DNA of 64,000 nt. It comes from Arctopsyche grandis. Taxonomy: Eukaryota; Arthropoda; Insecta; Trichoptera; Hydropsychidae. Positions 14,101-25,186 of this stretch are shown here, in pieces. The stretch covers positions 12,703,501 through 12,767,500 of the forward strand of contig NC_135364.1 of NCBI RefSeq assembly GCF_051622035.1, read 5' to 3'. Position numbers and translations under genes: made by a program. The notes below the pieces were generated by a model. It made no database searches and had not been told where the DNA came from. It saw nothing but the letters and a program-made list of their open reading frames with translations. Each line of letters begins with the position of its first letter. Position 1 is the first letter of the stretch.

Positions 14101-17100
14101 AATAGGACGATTTTAGTTGATTTGTTAAGGGCAAAAGTAGATAATTTAATTTAATTTTCATTGAAATTCAAATACCTGAGATGCAACTTTGACAGCCTTA
14201 ACAGTGTGGCGGAGAAGAATATCAACAATAGGACGGTTTCCAAGAAGACACGCAACATATAAAGCTGTTTGGCCACTGACATCACGATGATTGATATCAA
14301 AAACAGCTTGATATTCCCACTCACCGGAAGGATTCCTAAGAAGATTGAATAAGTTTATAACATGAAAGAAAATAAAATACCATATAAAGCTAATAAAAAA
14401 CAAACCTGTAGGTGGTCAAGAGTTTTTCAGGATATGGGAAATCTAATAATAAAGATACTAATTCAGCATGACCGTTGATACAGCTAGCATGCAATGGAAG
14501 CCAACGTTCAACAGTTTGTTGCTGAAATTAAAAGTAAAAAAATCAATATAGCTCCCAACATGACGATTTTATTTCGTATTGGTTTACACATTACTTCCAA
14601 TTCTATCGGATGAAATATTGCATCCTTACCTGTACCATTTCCGGAAAGTTGAGAAGTAAAATTTCGGCAATATTTTTGTTTCCATGATAGCAAGCAACAT
14701 AGAGAGGCGAATAGCGAGTTACAGGATGTGAACGGCCATCGGCTCCAGCTGCAACTAAAGCTTTAACGGCATCAATTAAACCCATTTCGGCAGCCCTGCA
14801 AGAAATATTTTTGGGTATGAAATCAATCAACATATGATAAATAGGACGTGCGATAAAAAAAAGCTAATCATAATTACGTGAAAAGAAGCGTGTTGGCACC
14901 AGCGGGTGCCATATTGACGATTAGACCAGCATCAGCACCAAGAGAAGACAAGGTATCGCGTAACGATAATCCAGCTGCCAAAGAAGTACGCAGTTCTGCA
15001 TGTCGAGCAGCTCGTGCTCGTTCATTTTCATCTGAGATAAAAATAAATACAAAATAAGTATATGCTTGAATTATTCTATTCGAATGAGTGGTTTACGACG
15101 TATTTTTGTTTAGTGTTTTTGAACCTGTTGCATTCGGTGCTCATTTGCTTAGTGTAAACATACCACTCGAGGGATTTGTTGTGATATTGAAATAATAATG
15201 AGTCGAAGGATAAGACGATAGGATTAATCTCATACATGAATTATGTACACAATAAATCGCATTTCTAATATGTCATGACTAGGGACACGTATTTTGGGCA
15301 ACTATTTTTGTCAATTTTAGCATTTTCATTTTGCATTTTAGCGTTTTAGGGCATTAAAAATGTTCAATTTTAGCATCTACTTTTATGAAGAGTTTAATTT
15401 TAAATAATAAAAAATTTCGATGAATTTTAATAAAATTTATATACATACATATCTACAATTTAAAGACAACACAACAATTAAAAAATAATAGAAAAATTCA
15501 AAAATGTTTTGGAATTAAAATTTCAATGAAAAAAACGTGAATATAAAAATACAAAGACAAAAAATATGAATATAAAAATATAATACCAATTAAAATTTAT
15601 TAAAACTCAACATGGAGCATATTTCTACAGATTCTTTTTTGAGATTTGTGCGACGATCGGTAACATAACAATTATATTGTATTTACTAAAATACCTTTCA
15701 GCATCCACACTTCTGTCTACTATTTACAGTAGTAGACAAAAGCAGTTGCTTGGTTTCGACAGGAAAAACACCATCTATGGTAAACTGCAAGCTCTGTTTT
15801 ATCCCCTCAATTTCTTCATATAATAAATGGGCAAAGGGATAGGAAGACCCTTCTAAATTGTCTATTAATTTTATAAATTTTATGCAAATTTCACTTTTGT
15901 TTGTTATTTTAGCATCTATTCGCATATTTTACGAATTTATTCCGAATTCGGAATCTATTCCGAATTTTAGCATCAATTAAGCATTAATAGCAAAATGCCC
16001 AAAATACGTGTCTCTGGTCATGAAACTAGAAATATTTAAATATATGAAGTGGATAGGGGCTTATGTCCTTTAAATTAATTGAAATGCGTAAAATTTTATT
16101 GTTAATTATGCGTAACGTGAAATGTCAAACACTTGCGGTTTGTGAATGTGAAGAAATATAAGTTAATTTGATATCCAATGTGTCACACGTTTGATTGTGT
16201 AAAGGTAAAAGGATATACGAAATGTTACGCTCGTTTATATTTTAAAATATAAAATGAAATATAGTAAAAGTAAAAGTACGAAGAAGACCCAGATTTGACG
16301 AAAATGTATACGGAATTAGTGAAGCATTAGTTACGTTAATCGTATTCGACGATCTATCACGTAACTGTCTGATTCCATTATGGTATTTTTGTGAAGATTA
16401 AGCTTGACAAGTGCGGTTTAGATTTTCGTTTTCAAATATTATGTATTCAAGTCTAAATATTTATAGAAAAATATAACCAATTGAATAATTAATTTACGAA
16501 CACAACGATAATTATCGTGTAGTCAATAAGGTCAACTTCGAATATATTGAACGGTTATCGGAAGAGAAGAGAAAATGCTAATATTACAGAATTATAATAT
16601 GAGAAATATAAATATTTAGTTATACAAAACATATTTATAGCGAACAACAAATTTGAATGTATTTTTGTTAGTTAAATTGTTACGTATAAATTCAGTTACG
16701 GTTGCGTCTACGTTTTTGAAATCGAATATTTCATCTAAAGTGATTTTAAATCTGCTTTTTATAAGCCGCCCCCCCCCCCTCCTCCCTGTAAGCCACATTT
16801 GAAAAAACCAAGCTTTAAAGGTACATTTTTAATATTAACAGAAATAATATACTGAAAATGAACATTCTAAAAAATAATTGTTTATTGGCATTAATATTAT
16901 TAATATTTCATAAAATAATGCATTTAATATAAATTTGTACGAATAAATATTTTATTTGTGTTGTATATCTATATATGAACCGTTATATTTGAAAGTGGCA
17001 TAAGTCAAGTTTTCTTCATTTCGAGAAATATTTCGGAAAACATTAAATATATTATAATGTTTTGCGTCTAACAATATTTAAAAATACTGGTGGCCCGTAT

Positions 17101-20100
17101 TACACTTATTCTGCTTTTCCGATATTCTGGACATATCGAATTAAAAGAAGCGATAAACATTTGTGAATTAAGTCAAACAGAAATAGTGTTTTTTGAACTG
17201 AAAATTGAACTTTCTCCATTTTCAAATACAACGGCTCATATGTACATATACTTTGTATTTAAAGTCTAATTAAGGTATATTATAAGTTAAATGTGGCTTA
17301 TAGCAATTCTCCCATTCCTCATGGCCTCCGATTCTTAAATTCACTGGATGGTCACATATCTCGTCATTTTCTGCACCACTTCCTAGGTTACGGAGGTCGC
17401 GACCAAGTTTGATCAGTTTAGAATTTTTAAGAATTTGTATGTCATGTTTATTTATTTTTCTCTATTTCTTTTCTTCTATTTATGTATTTTTACTTGTATT
17501 TTCATGTACTTTTTTCCATTCTTAATCTATTTAGCACACTCGTCGCTTTGGAGCAATCTGTTAGACGAGTGTGCTTGATTAATTGATGCATAATAAAAAT
17601 AAAATAAATTAACAATCTCATCCACAGAAAAGTATGCATATTAAATCTAGAAGTAGACTGCTAGCAAAAAAGTAAGAAAGATTGGTTTAAAAATATCCAC
17701 GCTCAATCGATATTATTATCTGTTATTTGCTACCGGTCTGTTATAATTAAAGAGCGGACCAACTTCGCGCTGTTCATTGTTCGTCGTGCTTTGTTAATTT
17801 ATATGATGAACCTTTTTTTATGCTCTCTAGCTTTGTAGTTTGCCCTGTTTCCTGGAAAATAGACCCAAAACACCCTGTTTTCTGGAAATAGCACGTTTCC
17901 GGTCCTGCCTTTTGTTTTAACACCATCTGTTATTACTAGAGGTAGGATAGCCAAGGTGCCGCTCATTGTTCAATTGTTATAAATCCTTTGTAAAAAAGGT
18001 TCGGCAAACCTTTAACAATGCATTTACAACATTTGAACAATAAACGACAACTTGGCTATCCTACCTCTAGTTATTACCAGTCTCCGAAATAAATGGGTTT
18101 CTTCTGTCAATTTATATTGTTTATTTCTATTGTTGCTCTCTAGAGAGCAACAAAAGGTTGACAATAGAAATTGACAAAAGAAACCCATTTATTTCGGCGC
18201 TGGCGCATCACAGCTCCTATGTCTAGTTACTACATATATTTTCTAAACCTCATTTTAATACGGCGAATGGGCCGTTTCTACTTACGCACAAATTAGCAAT
18301 ATATTCTCAACTGAATTATTATAGTTTCGACTTGCCTAGTTCCATCCAAGGGACAGTGACGTCATCTGTGAAGTAGTCGCAAGCATCGTATGCGATTTCT
18401 GGAGAAAGCGAGGAAGAAGTTTCTTCTTGTCTGCGAGGAGCATTGAGCCGTGATTGATTGGAAGTACCATTTTGTTTGTTTTCCGTTTTGCCGGCCGGCA
18501 CGCGGTCTTTCATCTTTCAATACACAACGTCTCAAAATTTAAGGTTTTTCATCAGAAATAGACGTAATTACATGTTATGAACACAACGGATTATCACAGA
18601 CAGGCTAGTAATTGATTTTGAAGCACTTGCAATCAAGACGACAGTAGAGGTCTGCAACAGTTGCCAGTCAACAATATAATGATCAAGTTTTACCGCGTCC
18701 GCCCCACGAGCGTCAAACAACGAAGACTACATATAAATGAAAATGTGCGAGAATTTCATACTATTTATATATCAGCATTTGAGGACGCAAAAAAATCAAG
18801 GTTTCAGATAAAATGCAACTCGTCATATTAAATAAACATCGTTATCATAGTAAATTCGAAAGAATTGGGTATAATATTGTAGCAGTATAAATCTTTCTAT
18901 ACTTGTAACCGGTTTATTTATATAATACACTTATCGTCTTTCTGATGCGTTTTAAAATTTATTCAAACAATTATAAATAGAAAAAAATAACCTTTGGGAG
19001 AACGAAAACAGGAATTTGGTTTTTTTAAGTTTACGTATTTTTGACCACATAAGACATTTTTTGCTGTAAAATACAAATCACTTCGACGTATAAAACTTTA
19101 AAAATGTATAAATTAGTGATTGGCAATATTTTTTGTTGTATGTCAACATCTATTTAAGTATATAAACTGGTAAAATTATAAAGTTTTTTGCTATGTATGT
19201 TGAATAAGTATGTACATCGAAAAAAAAACATGAAAGTTTAAAAGTTCATTACGAATCACCGGTTTTTATGTATACACTTAAAGGTCTGTTCATACCTATC
19301 CAGCAAGACCCGAATCCTGCAAGTATCCTGCAAGTACGGACAGTATTCTTTAGTACATTCTATATGGATGCGCATGAATGCGTAAATGCGCATGCGCGAA
19401 TGGAGTATGAATACGTCCATATAATGTACCAAAGAATACTATCCGCACTTGCATGACACCTGCAGGATACGGGTCGTGCTGGATAGGTATGAACAGACCT
19501 TAAAAGGAACAGTTTATGTCATAAAGATTTTGTAAGCCTAACCTCACCTAACCCATAGCAGAATGATCAATGTATTGCTTTTATAAAAATTGAGAGAGAA
19601 AGTTTATACATATGTATATATATACAGTGAAAAGCATTGATGAAATTATTTTTAATAATAAATTATATAACCCTATTTGTAAAATTTACTTATTCACTTA
19701 AAGTTTGCTAACTGCTGAATAAGCTAAGAATTTTCCCGCAAACTTGACCAAAAACGTAAATACATTGTTTTATTTATTTAAAAAAACAATGCAATAACCG
19801 ATAAAACAATGAATCAATTCATACATATAGAAAAGTATCAACAGCGTAATTACAAATTAAAACAAAAGACGGAAATTGCACATATGCTCCAGTTGATTCA
19901 ACAGTTGAATTTTATTTTAATATGTAAACAAATAGCAATCGTAATTCATAGCATAGTTCACGTATTAAATTATGCAACTAAGGACTATTTCGAGAGTTCG
20001 GCGACTAGAGGAGCGTCCTTAACCTGTAAATAACAAATCGACCAGAAAACTCGACAATTCAATAGGACCAAAAACACTGCATTATTATTTTTCCAACGAA

Positions 20101-21427
20101 ACGAAAAACCGCTGAAACGACGACCGTTTCGTGAAAAAACCGAACAATCGTCAGGTGTGCTGAAAAACCGGGTGCGGTCGGACCACGTCGGTTTGACTGA
20201 CGACCATTGGCTGTATTCATCCGGTTCGGAAAATGACGGAAGGGGATATTACAGGTGTGCGGATCGATGGGGCTGTCATTCGCTGAGGATATCATTTTTC
20301 GGGAGCATTGTCCGAAAGTGTGCGGTAATCCGGTGTATTGTTGTAACTCGTAACATTTTCCGAGGGGATCGATATTCGCCCAAGTTATGTACAGGTACAT
20401 AGGTTGGCTGGCCTGGAAACACGTTGAACTGCGACGAGAGTTTCACTTAAAAAAAATCGGAGCGCATCTGAATTCGAGTCCGGACACGCACATACGTTGC
20501 AATTATTCAGAGTCCGTTTGCCTAATTTTATAAACAATATATGTCTGTTTGATGTTGACATAAACATTTACGGGTGTAATCATAGATGTAGAATAACCTA
20601 GATATGCCATTACATACAAATTTCGTTGGAGATCTTGTCGGGATCCACTAACTGAGGGGTGCGGGGGGTTTAACTAGCGGGGAAGTGGTGAAAAAAAAGG
20701 AAGGACCAGTTTATGTACAGTTTATGTATATGTACATGCACTGAAGTTAAACTAATAAAGCCATATTAAGAAAAAAGTATTTAGCTGTACACACTATATT
20801 AAACTACAAATGTATGTTACTATAATAAAACCATCATTAACTATTACATTAGTAACGTCCGCAAGGATCTGTTTTCTTGAGTAATTGAGTAATTGTAACA
20901 CAATTTCACTGAACACGTTGGCATTTTCGAAAAATGTCAATCGACCTTCCTACTTAGAAGCTAACTAGCTACTGAGAGAGAGTGTGCATGATCTGTACTT
21001 TTTTTTGTGTGTGCATGGTCCAACAGGGTGATCGGCTTAGAGCGTCAGGGCGTATCTATGGTATTCTATATCTATGGGTTTAATAAGTTTTGAATAACAA
21101 ATGTCGAAGATTGTTTTTAACAATGGCGAAAAGTACAGAATAACAAAAGCGATATTTTTTGGGGGTGACGGTCACCGCACCGAATGTTAAAAAGTCGAAA
21201 ATGTTCGTTTACCACGCATACATATGAAAAACGGTTAGTATACATATCAGTGGCGTGCGGTAAAAGTCTCTCTCCCCCCGTCGTACATTCTCACTTAATT
21301 TGCGCGAGCAGGATACAACAGGAACAAGAGGAACAGGCTTTTCCTCCCGTATTCTGCGCGCGCACATTAAACAAGGCTGTATGACAAAAAGAGAGATAAT
21401 TTCACCGCATGCCACTCATATATATAT

Positions 21428-21506
<79 letters not shown>

Positions 21507-24500
21507 CATAGTACCGTTAACCATGCACCTTTTTTTTGATCTTTCGACTTAAGATCTTTGCCTTCCGATATTTGCGTTTTCGGGCTTTTCACTTTCGGTC
21601 CCGTGAGGTAGACCTATTTTTTGGACATGTCACGATGCCCTTTAAGATTTGTTAGCTTTGTTTGAAAAATCAAATCTCATTTTTTAACATTTCTATAGAT
21701 GTAGGTATGTATGTGTGTATTTAAATATCATTTTATTTAATTTGGCAGCACGTCTATATTTCGATTTTAATTGATCTATGAACTTTTAACGCACGCGAAC
21801 CATTAAACTAAATTATAATTAAAAAAAAATACAAGTACAAATCACAATTACGTACAACTAGCGTTGTGTCCGGTGAAATATCATTGCATGGGTTATGGCC
21901 AGTGCCATAGCGAGGCTATGGCAAATGGGCGAGTGCCAAGGGCGCTCGATGCGATGGGCGCCGAAGGCTCCCCTCGCCTATTTTATTTTATTTTTTAATA
22001 AATAATAATAAATTTAAAAATAACATTCGGATACGAGATGGTGTTCAAAATCTAAACCAATGGAAGCAGTTCACGAGCAGTGTGAGGACATGTACTTTTA
22101 GTTTTAAACATTATAAAATACGATCATAATTTTGCTAATTCACATTCACTTTTTTCACAATTTTCAAATGCACAATTATAAGTTTCTTGAATTTTTAAAT
22201 CTGTGGAATCTCATACTTGATAAATGGAATAAGGATAACAAAGCAATTCAGCAGAGAGACAGGATACTTAGAGATCATCGTTATTACATAATTCAGGGGC
22301 TCGATAATGATTTTAGGAATTTTCGAGAAAATAGTTTATGTAAAAGTTACTGAACATTGCACTAAATTGAATTATAAAATATATATAACAATAGAAATTG
22401 AATTAGCAAGTAAAAGAAATTTTGATAATACATAGAATAACAGAAAATTAGTCTTTAGTTTTTTGTATCTGTAATAATTAATAGTTAAGTTGTTAAAAAT
22501 GTTATTGGTTACCGGTCAAGACAGCTATATGGTTATAGATAAAGAAAAAAATATTTGAAACAACCATTTATAACAATTAAAATAAATGATAAACAAATGA
22601 CAAAAAAATTAAAATCACGAAATTTTAATTGTGTTTACTTATAATTGTTTTTAACTGATACCTTTTATAATATGATATTTATTGCGAAATTGTCATGTGG
22701 GACATTTATAATATAAATAATAACTGTTTTTGTTTTGTTATTTTATTTTAAAATGTTTAATTTAAATATTTCAATAAATGTGTATTTTTTAAATGAAATA
22801 AATTCTTAAATATAATGAAAAAATATTAAAGGGACGCCAAATTTGAACAGAAACATCGCTACTGTTATGGCATATTAAGATATTAATTAAAAAAAAACTT
22901 ATAGAAATATGTCAGTCCTGTGTTCGATCCGCACACGGTCGTATTTTTTCAAATACCTTTTATATTTAATTGTTTAATATGAAAAAAAATACCTACATAT
23001 AAACAATATAAAACACGAATAAAAAAATTAATTAATTAATTAAATAAATAAAAAGAGCTAAATGATCAGAAACCTATTTACCCAGATAAAACATTGGTAG
23101 CAAACAGTATAAATAGAAGTTTTTCGTTCATCTGTTATTATGTATTATATTCGTACAGCATTATCTCACAAAAGCACATACAGACACGCAGAATAGCGCT
23201 ATTGTATATACATATATGACGATAATGTATGAGGCAGTGAAAATATCAAGACGCGATTGTTATTGGTCAGAGCAGTTTAGCTGACCAACAGGTATTGTGT
23301 ATTTTTCTTTCTACTAAAAAGTTAACTGAATGGGGTGTTGGAAAAATTTATTATGATTGTATAAGAAAATTAACCTTTTAAATTGAACAGTAGAAAATTT
23401 TTCGAAAAAACAAAGGTTATCATTTAAAAAATAGTTAATTATTATGATTGTTGATTGTTATAATTAGACTTAAGGTCTGACCGCACTATGCGTCTGCGAC
23501 ACGAACGGCAGCATGCGGCCAAATATTGTTTGTATGAAATTGTATGAGATATAACGCACTACGCGTCACGCGACAGAGTTGCCTTTTGTATCAACTTTGC
23601 CGTTTTGTGTCGTGCTGCAGCAGTCGACGGCCGTACAGTGCGGTCAGAACTTTAGGCTATGGATCGGAGTACTATTGTTAATTTTCTAGAAAAAACATTT
23701 TTCACAAGCCTTTTTGTTCTCTTGCTTTAAGCACTGATGGAACGGTCTATTGTTATTTGCAATTGCTCTGATCCCTAGTCTAAGTCTAGCCATAATAATA
23801 ATAAGGAATAGAGAATATTTTATAAGGACATTGTGTATTGGCTGCTTGTGTATTGACCTTACAAACGTAAACTTTTATTAATTTTTAAACTTTTTTAGGA
23901 AGCCTGATAAAATAGAAAAACTGATTAGTGACTTCAAATTATTAATTTAAGTGAATTTATTTTTCATTTATTGTCCAGTTTAAATGAAATGATTTGTATA
24001 GCGTTACACAACACCTCACTAACCATTTTAAACTGGAATTTCGTTTACAAAATGTGGAAAGTTATTCTAGATTCTACATATTTATTTTGATGTACTTACA
24101 TATATATTTTGTACTTAGATATATAGTACTTAGAGTACTTACATATATATTTTGAGTCACATTGCTTATTGTATTAAACTTGGATCGCAAATATTCGCAT
24201 ATTTTTTTTATTATTTTACACGAATGAAAAATACAACATAAATCATGTAATTTACCTTGAATATCTTTCAATAGTTTTGCAACGGTCGAATGACCACTGA
24301 GTTCAGCTAACAACAGTGGCGTGTTTCCTGCTACATCTCGAACGTTCCAATTTGCACCTCCATCTAAGAGTGTTTTTACATTCTTAATATCACCTCTTTC
24401 AGCCGATACGTGTAAGGGAGTCTGCAATGTAAAAATATTGAATTCAAGTTAGAATCATATAAGTACTTATATTATTTGATCAATTTTGTTCTAAAATTTC

Positions 24501-25186
24501 TAAACACCTTGCATTTGGCACGTTGATCCGAAGCTTTGTTGGGATCGGCTCCGGCTTGTAACAGTATCAACATGCAGCGTGAATTTTCGCATGTGGCTGC
24601 TGCATGGAGGGCAGTGCGTCCTAAGCCATCCGTTGCATCGATTAGATTTTCTTCATCGTCTGTCGCACCGGAGACGAGATCCGCTAATAGTTCTGCATTA
24701 TCCCATAGCGCAGCCTAATACATAAATAAACATTGAATGGATTTAACAAATTAATATATTAACATCTGCTGTCATCAATTCGACACTTTCACCATATTAT
24801 AATGTGTTATAATTTCACATCTATGAACATTGAAATATTGTACATATTAAAATCTTAATTGGATTATATATAAAGCATATTTTTTATTGTATATTTGTAT
24901 AAACATATGTATATGTATAAATTATATATATATATATTTATTTAAAAAATCGTATTACTAATTAAAAAATATCGAATATGTAAACTTTAAATAAATGTAA
25001 GCGTTTGAAATTTTTTACTTTCAGTATGATTATTTTGATTATAAATGTGAAAGTGAAGTATTGTGCAAGTGTGGTTAAGTTAAAAATTGATTATTTAATC
25101 ACAATGCATCCAAGTAATAATAATTGTTTGAATACCTGGTGAAATAATCTTCCAGGAAAATTGTCTTCTTCAGGCGACAAATCCAT
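3238..25186 (-). CDS. Lrrk: Leucine-rich repeat kinase (LRRK1/Lrrk type), 53 exons, complete
   Basis: A multidomain ROCO protein: a GTPase (ROC-COR) and a Ser/Thr kinase in one chain, known in the family for roles at endolysosomal and Golgi membranes. I joined 53 exons with GT-AG boundaries; every intron phase agrees and the total is 8046 nt, or 2681 aa plus stop. Order: ankyrin repeats (about 20-545), LRRs (about 640-1150), ROC with P-loop GIQGIGKT at 1190-1197, COR, kinase (about 1975-2290) and a beta-propeller-like C-terminus. Ankyrin repeats with no long armadillo region resemble LRRK1 more than LRRK2. The ATG at 25186 opens a 17-codon first exon; the TAA is at 3240-3238. Exon lists are in the five sub-entries. 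Exons and domains are seen directly; cellular role is family knowledge. Confidence 0.93.
5190..6685 (-). other. Lrrk: Lrrk exons 38-44: protein kinase domain
   Basis: Exons: 6685-6494, 6416-6249, 6172-6032, 5954-5861, 5784-5675, 5592-5470, 5385-5190. Visible catalytic features: glycine-rich loop GRGAFG (1983-1988), VALKV with catalytic Lys 2004, catalytic loop YRDLKAEN (from 2123), the LRRK-typical DYG magnesium motif in place of DFG (2157-2159), and GTEGFMAPE closing the activation segment. All key residues are present, so the kinase is predicted active. The tail ends with PEQRPSASQI, the usual subdomain XI arginine. Confidence 0.94.
6767..10451 (-). other. Lrrk: Lrrk exons 22-37: ROC GTPase and COR domain
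   Basis: Exons: 10451-10306, 10228-10050, 9974-9797, 9727-9538, 9470-9334, 9245-9158, 9085-8963, 8894-8701, 8611-8509, 8436-8231, 8153-8005, 7915-7777, 7542-7443, 7367-7204, 7131-7026, 6939-6767. Exon 22 has the P-loop GIQGIGKTS. Exon 23 ends in WDFGGQKE, a switch-II motif, and continues in exon 24 as YYSTHQYFLSRRSLYIVVW. The G4-like motif is GTHYD in place of NKxD, as in other ROC domains. COR follows (LYFLDPQWLCDMLAHV in exon 28, NKFEVALSW in exon 29, GFWPRLITRLL in exon 31). The last exons, leading to the kinase, include a Ser/Asp-rich linker (exon 36) that could be regulatory. Confidence 0.92.
7597..7748. mobile_element. hAT-like MITE in the intron between Lrrk exons 33 and 34
   Basis: About 150 bp with 13-bp inverted ends AGTGGTGTCACCC at 7598-7610 and GGGTGACACCACT at 7735-7747. 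The flanks ATACACTG (7590-7597) and ATACACAT (7749-7756) share six of eight bases, consistent with a decayed 8-bp duplication. The inside has short repeats of TTTCCGGAAAC. It lies wholly in the intron and does not touch the splice sites. Confidence 0.6.
10528..12886 (-). other. Lrrk: Lrrk exons 13-21: leucine-rich repeats
   Basis: Exons: 12886-12728, 12653-12485, 12394-12218, 12145-11868, 11793-11502, 11416-11249, 11158-11015, 10892-10751, 10659-10528. Residues about 615-1168. LRR motifs: VTRLDLSGNALNSIP, ENRLEYLPDALFSLPALTTL, LTIFNLAHNQFTSIP, LSRLNMSYNGLRSM, LKQLDLSHNKIT, LSMLDVSNNMLKCVP, LSVLNISGN. Exon 16 (92 codons, rich in Ser and Asn) interrupts the repeat array and carries no LRR; exon 19 adds an acidic stretch ending in five Asp. 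Both are probably surface loops or disordered inserts. Confidence 0.9.
15280..16016. mobile_element. Non-autonomous hAT element, 737 bp
   Basis: Ends are inverted: TAGGGACACGTATTTTGGGC at 15280 and the reverse complement of CAGAGACACGTATTTTGGGC at 16016. Flanks GTCATGAC (15272-15279) and GTCATGAA (16017-16024) match at seven of eight bases. The inside is AT-rich with repeated ATTTTAGCAT words; a 75-codon minus frame (15925-15698) might be a remnant of coding sequence, but I see no transposase motif. Confidence 0.7.
17937..18069. mobile_element. hAT-type MITE with perfect 8-bp TSD
   Basis: 133 bp. The terminal repeat TAGAGGTAGGATAGCCAAG is perfect over 19 bp on both sides and continues imperfectly to about 37 bp. 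Direct repeats GTTATTAC flank it exactly (17929-17936 and 18070-18077). It sits about 270 bp downstream (in Lrrk sense) of the alternative first exon. Confidence 0.85.
18084..18197. repeat. Foldback element with GCTCTCTAGAGAGC core, copy 2
   Basis: Arms of 30 bp (CCGAAATAAATGGGTTTCTT at 18084 onward, inverted at 18168-18197) differ at about one base. The centre holds the palindrome TTGCTCTCTAGAGAGCAA (18133-18150). The same core occurs twice in the element at 410-545, so they are one family. No clear target duplication was found. Confidence 0.75.
18336..18513 (-). CDS. Lrrk: Probable alternative first exon of Lrrk (GC donor)
   Basis: A 178-nt open segment starts with ATG at 18513 and codes for 59 residues rich in Ser, Asn, Arg and Asp, ending VPWMEL. 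An in-frame TGA lies two codons upstream of the ATG, so translation should begin here. The open frame runs five more codons to a TAA, but at 18336 it contains AG|GCAAGT, which fits the strict consensus of GC-AG introns. The exon would leave phase 1, exactly what Lrrk exon 4 (15031) needs. The resulting protein would be about 2599 aa and would lack the three ankyrin units of exons 1-3. It is also possible that this is an unrelated small ORF of 64 codons. No known domain is visible. Confidence 0.55.
19282..19500. mobile_element. PIF/Harbinger-like MITE (TSD TAA)
   Basis: 219 bp, almost entirely foldback: each arm is about 95 bp, beginning AGGTCTGTTCATACCTATCC. Flanked by TAA at 19279-19281 and 19501-19503. 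The TWA duplication suggests a PIF/Harbinger transposase as the mobiliser; that assignment is an inference from size of the duplication. Confidence 0.7.
21248..21417. mobile_element. hAT MITE next to (AT)n tract
   Basis: 170 bp; the left end is CAGTGGCGTGCGGTAAAA and the right end inverts to GAGTGGCATGCGGTGAAA. Flanks ATACATAT (21240-21247) and ATATATAT (21418-21425) match at seven of eight bases. The right target duplication is also the start of the (AT)n microsatellite. Confidence 0.65.
21420..21499. repeat. (AT)n microsatellite
   Basis: About 40 AT units with one interruption, abutting the right end of the hAT MITE. Confidence 0.93.
21900..22350 (+). mobile_element. Possible hAT remnant
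   Basis: The left end CAGTGCCATAGCGAGGC resembles a hAT terminus and is followed by GGGCGCTCGATG and GGGCGCCG words also seen in the element at 36589. A 73-codon frame (22132-22353) contains NYKFLEFLNLWNLILDKWNK, which I cannot assign firmly. The right terminus was not found. Confidence 0.3.
23473..23651. mobile_element. PIF/Harbinger-like MITE (TSD TTA)
   Basis: 179 bp with ends AGGTCTGACCGCACT and, inverted, AGTTCTGACCGCACT. Flanked by TTA at 23470-23472 and 23652-23654. GC-richer than its surroundings, with several CGs. The end sequence starts like the element at 19282 (AGGTCTG). Confidence 0.65.

Larger units (their letters stand above)
15032..24255 (-). other. Lrrk: Lrrk intron 3 (9.2 kb)
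   Basis: By far the longest intron of the gene. It carries the probable alternative first exon (18513-18336), a hAT element (15280-16016), a TAGAGG MITE (17937-18069), a foldback repeat (18084-18197), TAA/TTA-flanked MITEs (19282-19500 and 23473-23651), a hAT MITE (21248-21417), an (AT)n tract (21420-21499) and a hAT-like remnant (about 21900-22350). The rest, including the less AT-rich 20060-20570, shows nothing I can name. Confidence 0.8.
12956..25186 (-). other. Lrrk: Lrrk exons 1-12: N-terminal ankyrin repeats
   Basis: Exons: 25186-25136, 24714-24508, 24421-24256, 15031-14878, 14795-14630, 14521-14406, 14335-14176, 14080-13925, 13851-13690, 13619-13456, 13380-13254, 13170-12956. Residues 1-614. 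Ankyrin signatures include GRTALHAAA (exon 2), TPLHVSAERGDIKNVKTLL (exon 3), SPLYVACYHGNKNIAEILL (exon 5), LPLHASCINGHAELVSLLL (exon 6), GQTALYVACLLGNRPIVDIL (exon 7), and degenerate copies in exons 9 and 11. Exons 8 and 10 are Ser/Thr/Asn-rich linkers. Exons 1-3 are separated from exon 4 by a 9.2-kb intron; the other introns are short. Exon 10 ends at GCAA|gtctgt, a weak GT donor, chosen because it keeps the frame with exon 11. Confidence 0.88.

Noticed and set aside
20059-20402. Overlapping open frames on both strands (113 and 81 codons) in a GC-richer part of the Lrrk intron
   Set aside because: No domain, no splice context, and both strands open equally; likely chance in higher GC.
22900-22950. 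tRNA-like box B (TGTTCGATCC) suggesting a tRNA gene or SINE
   Set aside because: No cloverleaf arms or convincing box A upstream; too little to call.
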